A DNA stretch of 64,000 nt from Paragonimus westermani (taxonomy: Eukaryota; Platyhelminthes; Trematoda; Plagiorchiida; Troglotrematidae), in contig QNGE01000738.1 in NCBI GenBank assembly GCA_008508345.1, forward strand, positions 14,257 through 78,256, written 5' to 3'. A program made the translations under genes and the position numbers. The notes below the pieces were generated by a model, which was not told the DNA's origin, made no database searches, and was given only the letters and a program-made list of their open reading frames with translations. Positions 23,301 through 35,754 of the stretch are shown here, one piece after another (within the stretch, counting starts at the first letter, position 1; each line of letters begins with the position of its first letter).

Positions 23301-23692
23301 CTGCTAAATAGTATTTCAAAATGTTACATTCACTTTTAAATCTGATTCTAATGAAGCCGCAGAGTTCGGTTGTTTAGAAGCTTTGTCGGACTATTTAACA
23401 TCCACCGGTGTACCCGCTTATGCAACAGTGACCTTGAAGACAGTTACTGAGCAAACTAGGACTTAGTATCATTAAAATAACTCTGATGTTTTCTATCTAA
23501 TCGTGAAGCCTGTGCCAATCAAAATGCGTTTTAATGATTAAGAATATGTAATGAATATGTGTATTTCAGACTGGAATCACCCAAAGTTTATTCATTCTGA
23601 TAAGTAGTGTCACATATATTTCGTATTTGGGCCTCTGTGACATTATCATATCTGCCAAACTCCCTAGCAGTAATACAATTTCGTTGTTCAAC
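20301..23692. other. Intergenic, no gene recognised
   Basis: The most exon-like open frame is on the minus strand, 21553-21822: it has a true ATG, 89 codons, and reads CDSADELYAANFKFNSSKRR near its start. I do not recognise the family. Plus-strand frames at 21939-22202 and 22209-22421 are close together with no domain. The rest is AT-rich and featureless to my reading. Confidence 0.35.
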
Positions 23693-23940
23693 AGTGGTGC
23701 TGGTGGATTCTAGCGCAAACTGCTTGATTAATTCTGCCAGGGTAATCCATCCTCTGGTGGATTCCAAGTGAAATACTGGGACGCGTTGCTAACGGGCTCT
23801 AAATTTTCCGCTTTTGAGCTTCCAGCTTAGCTTCGTCGATCGCTTGGTAGAGCGTTGGCCGTGTTTTAGTGTGTTGTTTCTGTCACTGGTTCGAATCCAG
23901 TTAAAGCGATGATTTTTCATAATTGTCTCATAAAAATGAT
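23693..23940 (+). mobile_element. tRNA-derived SINE, family B, copy 2
   Basis: A 78-nt tRNA-like module lies at 23830-23907: GCTTCG at the 5' end, CGCTTGGTAGAGCG over the A box, and a canonical B box GGTTCGAATCC. Its acceptor 3' side is mutated (TTAAAGC). The 5' extension (TGGTGGATTC, then TAATTCTGCCAGGGTA, then a second GGTGGATTCCAAGTG and ACTGGGACG) matches the region between the two copies at 27550-27650. The 3' flank ATTTTTCATAATTGTCTCAT matches the other copies. Confidence 0.75.
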
Positions 23941-26900
23941 CAAATCTACTGAACTTATTACTATCTGTTAAATCGCAGACTTTCGAATGAATAGTTTTAA
24001 TTTCCACACAATCAGCGGAACAGCGTTGCAGTCTGACCACGATGCACAGTGGTATTACCCTCGCATACGCCGTTAAAATAATGAGCAGGTCTACTGACAC
24101 CGTTCAGCTAGCGCAGACCAGAAGTAACGTGCACACTATTGTTATTCGCTATTTCATTCTCAATTTTATCAACGCGTATCGATCACACAGGTGACCTTTA
24201 CCACATACCTCTCTCTTTTCAACATTTTTCACGATCGTAAACACTTTTCGCTGTTTCGGTTGAGATGACACCATATCGCCAGTATCGTGCGCTTGAACTA
24301 GATAACCAGATCAGATAAGCTGTCATTAGAGTATGGAATAAAACAACAATACTTGCAAGAATACAACCGTATCCATTTGTTATATTCCAAGCTTGATGCA
24401 CTTTACCTAGCGTTGTTGAGAGCATGTATGGCAGGTGAGATACTGCTATACTTCATGTGCCGGTTGTCATTCTGCAACAGTCGTTAGCCTGTGGGCAAGA
24501 GCAGACTTAATTCGATATCTCTCTGTCTCACATGTACGGGAATGCACCAATGCAATTCGGACTCCATTTTATATGTTCTGGTTCGTCATAGCGATGAAAA
24601 TGGTCGTTTTGCTTTTAGAAAGAATCTCCATTGTTTTAACAATTGTGGACTCAAGGTCTATTCAAGTAAACTAGCACACGCTTGTAGTCATCTAGGATGA
24701 AAGTTTAAAGTTGCTGATTTACGGCACACGTTCTGGCTGTCAACGAATAATTTCCTCCAGTTCACGGATGGAAAACCCTTTTGATTTGCACATGACTGTC
24801 ACCGTCTTGACCATTTTTTTTCCAGCAGAACAGTTAAGAACAACTAAGTAGTACCTATGAGGTAAAAACACAACCTGTATTGCACAAAATATCAATAGGA
24901 GAGGGGTCAAACCTGTATCACTGAGCGATTCATTCAAATTGATCTCGACGAAACTGTTCACTGTGGTGGCTATCGATTTCCATACGGCAGCTAATGTGAC
25001 CTTTGCCAAAAGTAAACGACCAGTTCCAATTAAACAGAGTGAACACAATTGTCATTAGGTAAACGCTGAAAATTAGTTGACAACGGTTACACAAGTGTTG
25101 CCGATGTCCGTGACACTATTAGATCTCAACTGTATTCCGTCGTCTCCCGTGAGCTCAGTATCAAGTGCCTCAGCTGAACTCCACAAATGGATTTCTTTCA
25201 GTGTATTTTTAGTAGGTTGGCTGTTCCAGTTATCATATCATCATTGATTACGTGTACTGTCCAACTTTTCTCTTCAATGTGCCACTGTTTGCGAGTCCTA
25301 GTCTTTCAGAACACTAAGTACTGTGTGATACCCTGGTGTCTACTATCAAACTTAATGTTGAGTGTAGTTGTGTGGCTGGTATATATTTTATGGGGCGGTA
25401 GCAAACAACGCAAGACCTCGATCAAGGCACGTGTTTTTCCGTTCCCAGTAGCCACCTTAAAACAAGATAAAAATGATCTATCTAATATGGGTTCAGAGAG
25501 ATAGATCGTTTTGTGACTTAGAATTCTGATTTGACCTCCAGCCCATTTGGACCAACGAGGAACTCTGGACAGCACCGTGATTCGTACACCGGTTAGAGAT
25601 GTGCAGCTAACTAGGATTTTCAGATGTTTTTTGGAATAAAACTGTTGGGCATTACTGTTAACAGAGAAAGAACATAGCACTAATCGGTTTTTGGATGTTC
25701 CGTCATTTAGTGAACCATGATTTGTGTATCAGGTTTTAAAACTTTTAATCAACCTATTCTACCGAATCGAAGTCGTTTTTATCACTCATGCACAGTCTAA
25801 TTTTTTCGGTTAACTGGATGTTTGGTTGACTTTTTAGCCGTGCAGTATGGTACCATCAATCACCAGACAATTCTCGTACGATTTTGTGGCTGAGTACAAC
25901 TGCATACTTTCGTTGACCTACATTTTCCTGTCATATTCGAGAAACTGAACAAAAATATATTGTGTGCAATCGATTCGCCTTTCTGACGGCAAAAACCCGG
26001 AGAGTACTATGTTGCGATGCATTTTCAACAGGAATTCCATTCAATGAGTTAACTTATTTCTCTCCTCCTAGGAAACTGCAGACTGTGTTGAGAACTATTC
26101 TCTACTTGATGTTATGAAAATGGCAGTTTAAAGAGAAGGTTTGTAATGAACTAGGTGGTGAGTAAACAGGTTAGACCCAATTAAGAGGATTTAGCTTCTA
26201 TCAACTTAAGGATCCCAAAAGTCTCACATGTGTCAACTTGGATTCCGAACGAAGGATGGGAATTTGTTTCACGATAAATTTTTATCAGCATTTCATTTGG
26301 AAAATTGGGGTTCGGTTTGAACAGTCATAGATAACCACAACTCTCACATTCTGGTAGACTAATTGACCAACTTTGACTGAAAAGGCACCCCATCCAATTT
26401 TCTCTCTTGTTGGGACTCCTAGGTATTTTTTTTATACTTGTCGGATCTCGATCTCCGGTAACATTAGTGCAGTAACCATGCTGTGCACTGCGCCAATGTT
26501 CTCATATTAAGCAGAAACGAACTATCTTAAAGTATAGCTCAGCAGGTTCTGAGATTTTTGCAAGAATGCAAAAGCTGAGATCGACTGAGCCATTTTCTGT
26601 CTATCGAAAAACAGCTTTTCAATGCTTATCAGGTATGTTGTAGTGCTTTTTAAATCGAGTGTAATTATGAACACGTGTAACTACCTTGCTGTTGAACCGA
26701 CGGCAATGGTACTCCTAGACCAATGCTTACTGAAGGTGTTCGATTGAAGTTGACCAGACCTTACAGTAACTGACTGTTCGTTCAGTTGAATCATGCATTA
26801 AAATGTCTGTCTTACAGATACCACGACAATATACTCCGTGAACACCGTGTACAAGTATTGTTTGTGTTTTTTGCAATCTTTCCGTCTGCGCCAACACAAG

Positions 26901-27374
26901 TTAAGTCAGTTAAACGGTATACATTTTGCATCACAATAGGTGAACCTAAGCCTTTAGAACAGTCAGATATCCAGGTCATGTAGAGTACTCAATTTAGCAA
27001 GCCTGTGTAACAAAAAGGAGATGGTTGTAAGGATAAAATTCCTTGATAAATTAATAATTAACTCCGGACTTCAATTAGAAGAATGTTCTTTCTATCATTA
27101 CATAGTCATTTCTTCGGTTGATAAAAGAGAAGGGACACTGATACAAATTTATAGACAGTCTGTGCAAGATGTCAGCATTTATAAGGTGATATCGATAGAG
27201 ATACGCGTTTGAAAGAAAAACCACAGGCACTGGTAAGAATCTACGTAGATTTGTAAAAATAATCCAATGGGATGTGTTAGGTGTAGGTTCAGGAAGACTG
27301 AACTATACACGATGAGATCAAACAAAATTAAATAGGAAAAGATTGTCAAGAACGAAACTGATAAGTAATGTGAT
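23941..27374. other. Intergenic, no gene recognised; one degraded SINE head
   Basis: Minus-strand frames at 24219-24425 and 24740-25048 are rich in hydrophobic residues (for example CILASIVVLFHTLMTAYLIWL) and could be membrane-protein exons, but no family or consistent splicing could be shown. At 26400-26510 the minus strand resembles a SINE tRNA head (GGCGCAGTGCACAGCATGG, then GAGATCGAGATCCG). The remainder shows nothing I can name. Confidence 0.35.
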
Positions 27375-27555
27375 TTTGGATGAGACCCAACTGTGTAAAG
27401 TCAGAGCTTCGGCTGGATTAGAACTAGCGACAGAAAGAGCATATGCAAACGCCACAAGCGCTCTGCCAGCTGAGCTAGGAAGCTGTACCATGAGCCCGGA
27501 AATTTCGCATTTGGACTGTGTTACCCACTCGTCCCACTGTCTCATACGTAATCCA
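27375..27555 (-). mobile_element. tRNA-derived SINE, family B, copy 3
   Basis: The 78-nt tRNA-like module is 27406-27483 on the minus strand: GCTTCCTAGCTCAGCTGGCAGAGCG, then CTAGTTCTAATCC, ending GCCGAAGC. The A-box part TAGCTCAGCTGGCAGAGCG is very close to a genuine tRNA. Its 3' flank reads CTGACTTTACACAGTTGGGTCTCAT. Its 5' extension (GTGGATTACGTATGAGACAG, then GGGACGAGTGGGTAAC) faces that of copy 4, giving a head-to-head pair. Confidence 0.78.
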
Positions 27556-27822
27556 CCACTGCTGATGTTGGTGGATTCCAATGTGAAGTGTTTGAGTAAT
27601 TCTGCCGGGGTATTGGATCTCCTGGATCATTTGATGGATTTCATATGAGACAGTGGGACGGATGGGTAACATAGTCCAGATGGGAAATTTCTGAGCTCAT
27701 GATGTAGCTTCGTAGCTCAGATGGTGAAGCGGTTGCCGCGTTGAAGCATGCTGCGTTTGTCGCTAGTTCAAGTCGAACCGAAGCCCTGACTTTTCACAGT
27801 TGGGTCTCATTTAAGAATGGAA
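27556..27822 (+). mobile_element. tRNA-derived SINE, family B, copy 4
   Basis: The 78-nt tRNA-like module is 27707-27784: GCTTCGTAGCTCAGATGGTG, then GCTAGTTCAAGTC and a 3' end CCGAAGC. Upstream are GGTGGATTCCAATGTG, TAATTCTGCCGGGGTA and GAGACAGTGGGACGGATGGG, the same extension as in copy 2. Downstream is CTGACTTTTCACAGTTGGGTCTCAT. Bases 27645-27822 pair with 27361-27550 as an imperfect inverted repeat. Confidence 0.78.
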
Positions 27823-29763
27823 CTGCAAAAATGGCATGTTTATTGAAATGCCCACGAAAAATCGCACTTCCGTTACAGGACAAATGCTTCAAAGATTCAG
27901 AGTGTTTGAAGTTTTCATTAAGCGGACCTGGTAATAGTACCGATAAGCAGTTCGACCACTGGATGAGCAGGTAGAAGATGAGTATATACGTGTCTAGAGA
28001 GAAACGTCAGTTCTATTACATTGGTGTTGTGAGTCCTCTTGCCCTGGTAAGCAATCTACACAGGAAACTCAACTCTCAGTTCACATCTCGCCCGTTCAAG
28101 CATGTTTTGTACCGGTAATGACAAGGATAAAGTTTGGTTTTATTTTGGACACTGGCAACAATCCTGAACAGCAGAACCGCTCCAACTCACAGCACGCAAT
28201 TGATAAGCGAGTTCAAAAATGTAATGCAACGAAGCCTTGAGGCCCTTCAAAGTTTGGTCACTTCTAGTCATTTGACTTTGACCTCATTCTGGGTTAAACA
28301 GTCGTGGGAGCGTGCGTGTCGTTTCGTAATGAACCTGGGTTTTGCATATTGCTGGATAGAACAGTTCGTCAGCAGTAATAATTTTCTCTCAGGAACAGAA
28401 CTATCAACTTCGGCAAACAGACCACCACAAGATTATATTTATGGGTGATCATCAAAATTGCACGGAAACTCTGTTGTATGAAATTGAATGATTAATTCAT
28501 GGAAACCTTGCTTTTCTCCTCGCGTAACGGTGCACATTTTCTCTCGCACAGCAGTTTTAAAAGTAACTGATTGTAAGTGTTTTGAAGGTGATTCCTTCAG
28601 CACATTATATGAAAACGAAACGGTGGTTTTGGAGCTGCCATACACGTCACCAGCGCATATGATTGTTTTCATACAACACTGTAAAAAGTAACTGTTTATT
28701 TCTCTTGTGCATCTTTTCCAGTGAGACATCATATTTTCATTTCCACGTAAATCAGTGAATAAATATTTACTTCTTTCAAATCGCGATGGTCCATAGTGAA
28801 CCACTGGGACGTAAAGACTCCATTTATGCTATCTTGTGACCAATTCCTACGAATGTAATGAGACAACCCCAACCAAACGCATGGTAAGACGCACAATGGG
28901 AGCCAAATAAATTGTATTTTATTGGACGAGCATTTGGAAGTTTTGAATTCACAGTCGAACTGTTCGAATACCCATTTTCGACGTTCGCATAAAGACGTCT
29001 TCTTTAGCTCACATTCAGATCGGTAAAGTGACCCGGAGACGACTGAGTTAGAAAGAGATATCGATCAGACTTAGTCACCACTCAAACAATTAGTGCCAGT
29101 CTGTTCCGTTTGCTACGTCTTATTTATCTGATAACTGAATCGTGTACGTTTATTATTGACTCGGTTGATTTAAACCCAGGTTACGTGCGTCGTTCTTAGA
29201 AACCTTTTTTGATAAAATTATATCAAGCAGCCTGATTAAACTAGGCTCTGTCTCACAGGCTGTTCATATGATAAACAACAGATTGCTTGAAGAGCCTGGT
29301 TTCTTAATACTCACTTTCTGGCAGATGAGGGAGTATCGCAGTGTCCGTCGATCGTATTTGACTGTATCCAGAGTATAGTGGATGACATTCCCGAATTCAT
29401 TCAGGGCTGTACTGATGTTCGGCTGCTTCACGGGAACAAGTGACTCAGTAGGCGCACACAGATGAGATCTATAACGACAGTCTTTCTATGTTATGATATC
29501 AGAGGAATAAGAGCGTATTACATTAGATTTAGAATACAGATTTTATGTGTTTGTTGCCGAATGTCTAAATGCGCCCAACTGCTTGTCATTATGAAGAGCT
29601 GTCACCTTCAAACGGTAGACGGATAAGTACCGGTTTCTGATCCCTCGCAATTCAGAGTTCAGTGGCATCATGGTAATTTGCCAAGAAAGTGTGTTCTGGG
29701 TAAGCGTTGTTACAAGAGTGCCCTCGGTGATTTTTTAAATCATTTGAACAAACGTTGTGTTAT
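27823..29763. other. Intergenic, no gene recognised
   Basis: The longest frame is on the minus strand, 28439-28804 (121 codons from GTG, no early ATG). Within it a possible splice acceptor, TTACTTTTTACAG, precedes about 78 codons ending at TAA (28439-28441), so a terminal exon is possible. The residues (KTIICAGDVYGSSKTTVSF and on) match no family I know. The plus-strand frame 28134-28448 has no features. Confidence 0.3.
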
Positions 29764-29930
29764 TTTACCGATGGGTAGTCGGGGATTTGGTTTTGGGCCA
29801 CCCGTCAGTAATCAAAAATACTGTTTACTAAGTCTAACATAATCAAAGATTTCCACCTGTCTCGGAAGTTCTAATCGCGGAGTTATCGATGAAAGCTAAC
29901 AGACAATAACCATGTCGTGTATCGAGATAA
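29764..29930 (-). mobile_element. Diverged tRNA-like SINE with inverted tail
   Basis: It begins with GATGGGTAGTCGGGGATTTGG, the family A tail in minus orientation. This is followed at once by CCACCCGTCAGTAATC, the tail in plus orientation. The next 110 bp match 15895-16005 and read on the minus strand like a tRNA head (GACATGGTTATTGTCTG, then GATTAGAACTTCC). Boundaries are uncertain. Confidence 0.4.
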
Positions 29931-32900
29931 TCAATCGACCTGATAATTACTTATAAGGGAAAGTGATTGAGTATTCAGATATAATAAGATATAGGAATTC
30001 TGTCACAAAAATCTTAGGTGAAATGATTCTGGCTGAATTAACTTGAATAACTAAAACGAATTAGAATATCGTCATCTTCTAGCACTTAAAATAATCTTAC
30101 GTTTTATAACCATGAAGTAAATACAATCTCAAAAGGCTGGAAATTTCACTGGGTGTAAAATGTTGTCTCATCGCCACATTATCTGCTTAACACCCTACCT
30201 GGACAACTTAAGGGATGTTGCGGTGTCGTTTTGCGAGAACAAAATACCACAGTTGTTAACAATGATCAGTAGGTATATATATTTCGAAATAACTTCACAA
30301 ACTTTTTCATTCAACAAGTTTGTTGAATAATACGAACTCATTTCCTGTGGCCGTGTAAAGGTCATCCTTCAGTTGTCTAGATTCACTGTTATCATGTATG
30401 ATAGATGGGGTCACGTTGAAGCCTGTCATTATGTGGTTGTCACATACGGACACAAAATCGTGTGCATAGAGTACAGGCCGAGACTCACCAACTCACTATT
30501 AAAGAGGTCAAGTGCTGTCTTGTATGATTCATAGCTTACACTTGCTACGCAGAGTCGAAACGTGATATCAAAGTCACATCTGAATGCTGTATTCATTGAT
30601 CTCTGTCATTGGCTCTCCACAATGAAGCGGTTGCTATAGGTTGGTTTTCTCATGCTTGTTTACCTTAGTTTCCAGTGGTGACATTTTGTTTGCCTCCTTG
30701 TGTATGTTGCACATCTCCACTAAAATAAACCAACTTGACGTCAATCGTTTTACATTGGTTTGTGAAGTGATTTTCACTTCCCAACTCCAGTATGCTGATC
30801 TGCCCGCCTGGAACACATTGATAGCTTATTAATTCAGTTTCTACGTCATGTGGCGTGCACCATCAGTCCGTTTGTCTTGGTCAAGACAGCGTGCCGTTAA
30901 CCGCAAACACTGGGCGTACTACACGTGATAGCTGGCTGCTCAACTAAATCTGAACGGTCACGTTTGGAAGTGGAGTGTAGCAAAGGGAATAAGGTATTTG
31001 AGATAGCTCTATGAATCGAACTCAAAGTTGTACTTTAAATGCACGTGATAAGAAGGAGTTTGTGACCGGAGTACGGCTGGGAGTTTATTTTAGAAAAGAC
31101 GTTCGTAACGTTATTTAATTAGTGTAGAGAGGAGAAGTTATCAGTTTCTTCGTCGACATAAACTATGAACAATGAATTTGATGGAGGGCGAAGAATGCAC
31201 TTGTTCATCTGTTCTGGTTGCAGCTTGAAATTACTGTTAGAAAACGGTTTCTACTTAGGTCAATATTGATAGGGAGGCAATAGAGATTTGGTCGTATAAA
31301 CCTGTTGAGCATGTATGCCAGGCACACTTATATGGTGGTAGAGGCGGTTGGTTCGCTGGCTGGCTTGGAAACTGTCAAAAAATCTCAAATGTATATACAC
31401 AGATAGATATATAGTGTCCGGATTTTTTTGTCCAGAGCATATTGAAAAGCTGCATGGACATATAATCAAGACAAACGGTGACAAAGTGCGTTGTCAGGTT
31501 CAGTAACCACTTTGTTTGGTGAATCTAACGAATACGGCGTGTAGTGGACAAGTGGGTATGCGCTCCTGTTATCAACCCAGAACGCGGATGGCACAAAGTT
31601 TATCTATTCAGGGAAACGAGTTACATGTCTCAACCGGACCACGAACAAAAACACTCATTTGCACAACACACTGATCTGAAGATGTTCCGGTCGCTGTGGA
31701 CGCCACCTCTCAGTTCCTACATGTGGCAATAGTCATTCCCTGTGATGCTGCCCTCCAATGATCTCTTCCGTATGTGTACCGTATTTGTCCCGCGGCCATT
31801 TCGATCCGTGCTGTCGCCTCCCTACTAACAATTCAAAACGCCTTTACTGAAGAGCACTCGAAACGTAGTCCCAATAGGCTTCGAACTAAAAGAACGCGTT
31901 AGGGTTCGAGAACAAACCGCATATCTCCAGCAGCGTTTGGAAATATAATAAGCAGTTAGTTCTAGTCTAATCTGGGACCAACTGCAGCAACCAAGACATG
32001 AAAGAAGAGAAGCACGTGGTGGGTTCCAACCCACTTGGCGGTACTCAAATGCGTACCGGGTGAGAAGTGTGTGAAAACTTCGAGTGCGTTAAACAACACT
32101 CGAAATGGTCCAAGTTAAATGACCCCGAATAATGAAAGAGTAGATGAGTCTTCAGTAGAAGAGCAAACATTCGCTGCGTGCAATTAGTTGCACGACTGAA
32201 GAAAGTGATACTGAGTTCACATCAGAATCCTCATAGCAAACTTACACAGAATCATGCGTACAGTACGGACAAGCAATAAAACACGGTTGCAGCTGGGATC
32301 CTTAGAGAAGCCACCCGATCTCTGGTTTCTACAAGCTTTCTTCAAAATATGAATATTCTATTTCTGTCGTGAGTGCATACACCCAACAGTAATAATGCAA
32401 AATCATTCAGTATTTTCAAGCGGTCCTGCAACATAACTTAATAAAGTACCCGTTATTAGTATTTAACCAACTGAATTCACTGGTTAGCATCACATCGGAA
32501 ATGGTCAGAGAACCGTTCGTTCTTTGAGAAATAATCAAAGGCTGTGAAACGGATAACAAAATTTTATGACCAGTGCGGAGCCACTCAAAACTAACATCTT
32601 GATTACACTAGGTTGTTGGCATCTGTTTCCATGTTAGCATGTCATGGTGACCGGGGACAAAGAGTACGTGTGTATGAAACAACACTAGGCGGTGAGCGCT
32701 GAACTTCATGTGGTTCCACTCACACTCTTTATCCAGTGATGACCAGAAGGAATAAGGCGGACTGGCGTATGTGTGTGCACTACAATATGTGTATTACATG
32801 CGGTCAAATGAAGGTCAGTATGAAATTGGAGCCTATACCTGACGGACAAAAATACAGACTCCGATGATAATTTCTAAGTTGAGGTGAGATGGATTAAGAA

Positions 32901-35048
32901 TATAGGTCAACAAGGGTTCATTGCAGGTGTGCTCTATGTGTGCACCCTGTGTGAATTTAAGGAACTAACAAGGATTGAAACATGAACTAAGAAACTAAGC
33001 ATGCGATGCATCAAGAGATCTTATTATCACTACCCAAGTTTCCAAAAGAATGCCCGAGCGATTTACCAGACAATAGGGATAGCTGCCTGTCCTGACGTAA
33101 AACGAAAATATAAACAAAAAACGAGTTGGTTCTATTTCGTTTCGCCTTTTCTTCGGCTATGCTCTGTGACTGCGCTGATGAACTACATTTTGAGAGGACC
33201 AACGTGTTCAAGGAAACATTTGTCACAGCGCCACAGGAATAGGTCACCAATTCTGTGGCCGCTGTAATTCCCATGTTAAACGCGCGTTTGATGTCAGGAC
33301 CATGCAACCACCGTTCATGGGACTTTCGAACACATTCTGATTCCATTCCTCTAGGTGGTCCGCTTCAAGGCTGCGTCCTTCATGATCTCAGGTCCATAAT
33401 GCATGACAAGGACTTACCTGGTAGACGTTCTAGTGTGAAAGATTCTGGCCATCAGAATTTCGGTTAATCATTTTAGCTGCCTCTGAGGTGAATGAAAAAT
33501 CTTACGCTGTGCTTAGGCGTTACCCAGTAGGATATATGCAACAGCTTGCTTGAATTGGTACGTTGCATCGATAATACGGAATAGCTGTCAGATAGACACA
33601 ATGGGGCAAATGAGTTGACTTGTTCATCACAATATCAGAATGTCAAAATCTAAGTGAACAAGAATAACAGTGATTTTCAATTTACACTCGAAAATGTCTG
33701 AGCCCACGAGAGATCTTTGAACGACTACAGGGATGAACATGCCCACATTTTCCTTAGTGACTGGATGTAAATCAGGGTGATCATCCACATTGTCTGAACG
33801 ACACAAGCACAGTGGCTTCGTAATGGCATTTGGAATATCGGCAAGTTTTTTGGTAGGTAAAGCGATTGAGCTCAAGCCGTTTTGGTAGCATGCACTAAAA
33901 CGTTAAAATCTTACCGCTTGAGTTTCCTCAACCACAAACAAATCTCGTGTCTTCCAAGAGTGTTGGAATCCCCTACCTCAAAGGTCAAACGATGTAACGT
34001 AACCCCAGTAATTAATATGACCCACGAAGGGAGGTATACTGCACTGTTATGGGAAAAAGTGGCAGGCGTTCAGTGATGATCTTTGTTGCACTCATAGGTA
34101 GATGGCGTACAAAACTTCCTTTCTTGTATTGGAGACGAATCGCTGAATTGTACTGCCACATATGTGCAGACGGTGAATAGTTCCTCGGACCCCAACGTCT
34201 CGTGTTCGTAACCTGCATCAGAAAAATGTAACCGGCTCCACAAGTATATGTGTGACTGGCCAGCCTACGATCTCACGCTTAGTCCAGCTGAAAACCTTTA
34301 AGGCTTACCTGCATAGCAGGTTCACAAGATGTCAAATCATAGGACTCAATGGCCGAGTTGGAGGGTGTCATTTAAGCGGGACTTACGTAACCTGATCCAG
34401 CAAACCTGTGTTCTTGTTTCAAAAACATAGTTAATACCTGCATTACTGTTTCTTAGAAGGGAAAAAAGAACACTTCTTGCCAGATGTTTCCCGTAGCAAA
34501 CCTTCTGATTTTGCTTTTCCATCTGTCCCCGTTATTCTCTTATTAAACAAGCGTTCCCGTTCTAATTGTCATATTTTGATATGCTACAAGTTTCTTTTTT
34601 GACACTACGCTAAGTACCTTGATTTCGGAAAAACCAAAACTATTCACAGAACAGGTGAGCTAACAACTATATTAGGTTCTATGATATTTTTCCAATCAGA
34701 CATATAAGCCATGTGGCAGACCTGGTGCATATCCCGTAAATTCATCAATGGCCTTCCAGGCGCGCCTCTGCCACAAAACATCCATCGTCTTCTTGACCTT
34801 CCTCCTCGGTTATTCGCGATATAACGCACTTTCGACGAAAATTAAAGATATTGAAACGTTTAACAAGGGTTGAAATTGATACAAAAAAATGAGTACATCA
34901 TAATAACATCGACAAATAAGTGAATTATTGAAACTGGTTTAGAAAAAATATTTTTAAACAAAATATATGCACAGTTATAAGATATCCACACCAAATTTGG
35001 TACGAATAAAGTTGAACAGTTTTGGCGTCGTGTTTGAAATATTATTGT
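29931..35048. other. Intergenic, no gene recognised
   Basis: Five kilobases without a recognisable domain. The frames at 33001-33267 (+), 33011-33346 (-) and 31544-31732 (+) overlap each other or are short and lack family features. AT content is high at 34400-35000; part of 34860-35048 may be the far end of the repeat described at 35049-35147. No tRNA gene was found. Confidence 0.35.
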
Positions 35049-35147
35049 TAAACAGATTGAGAATAACAACGTTACGAGCAAGTTGTAATACTCCACTTTT
35101 CGACGACCTCGGGTGGCCTTCCTCAGAAGTGTTGTAATCGAAATCAC
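35049..35147 (-). repeat. Penelope-associated terminal repeat with hammerhead-like core, minus copy
   Basis: Read on the minus strand this 99-bp stretch starts GTGATTTCGATTACAACACTT. It then has CTGAGGA, a hairpin (GGCCACC, CGA, GGTCGTC), then GAAAAG, and GAGTATTACAACTTGCTC, ending near TTCTCAATCTGTTTA. It aligns over its whole length with 36395-36494 on the plus strand. The CTGANGA-stem-GAAA order is that of a hammerhead ribozyme core, a motif known from Penelope-like element termini. The GAAAC part is mutated here. Confidence 0.6.
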
Positions 35148-35754
35148 ATTGACAGAGGAACAGAGGTCACATGGGATTTGCCGTGGTTAGATCAATTTGT
35201 GCTGCATCTGACCGGATTGGTCTAATCCTTTGTCCATTAAGTGGGAGTGAGACAGATGTAGATAAGATGCGTCCGTGTCTGGTGCTGTTTATCCATCCAC
35301 GCCACACTGCAGACAGGGGTTTGCTATCATTACGATTAACACAAGCGCGCTGTGTGTGGAAGTTAGACCCTTGTGAATCACTCGAGCTTGATCAAAACCT
35401 ACGTTGTGATTCTCTGACAGTGCGATGGCCGATTCCTTCTCTAGCTTCTGAAGTTGATAGGCGTGTTTAAGAGGAAACCTCGTGTGCCTCGTGTGTTCGG
35501 CAACACGTGCTTTCAGTTACCTTCTTGTATCTCCAATGGAGCTGCAATCACGGTCACAGCATATGATTTCGTAAACGCAGTCTGTCTTGTCGTCCATAGA
35601 AATTGGATCCTGAGGATGCGTTATCAGTCGCCTAACCGAAATACAGTCCGGATAGCGTACTCAGAGAGAATGGAGCGGACTTTTTCAGATGTTTGTTTAC
35701 GATACGATATTTGTACAGTAGAATTGAAAGTTCTGGTCGTTTTGGTCTTTCTTA
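35148..35754. other. Region between terminal repeat and Penelope RT
   Basis: The open frames 35171-35470 and 35454-35807 (+) overlap and reach the start of the recognisable RT. They could be the decayed upstream coding part of Penelope-like element 3, but I recognise no motif in them. Confidence 0.3.

Noticed and set aside
24219..25048. Possible multi-exon membrane protein on the minus strand
   Set aside because: Hydrophobic frames exist, but no conserved motif, no consistent exon phases and no family resemblance could be shown.
27707..27784. Candidate functional tRNA gene
   Set aside because: Same module occurs in several diverged copies with shared non-tRNA flanks, so it is SINE; no clean anticodon arm is visible.
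31848..31880. CTGAAGAGCACTCGAAACGTAGTC, hammerhead-like
   Set aside because: The core and GAAAC are present, but stem II would be one or two base pairs and no stem I partner was found.
34644..34829. Minus-strand frame rich in arginine and glycine (NRGGRSRRRWMF)
   Set aside because: Only 61 codons, no conserved motif and an ordinary base composition; treated as chance.
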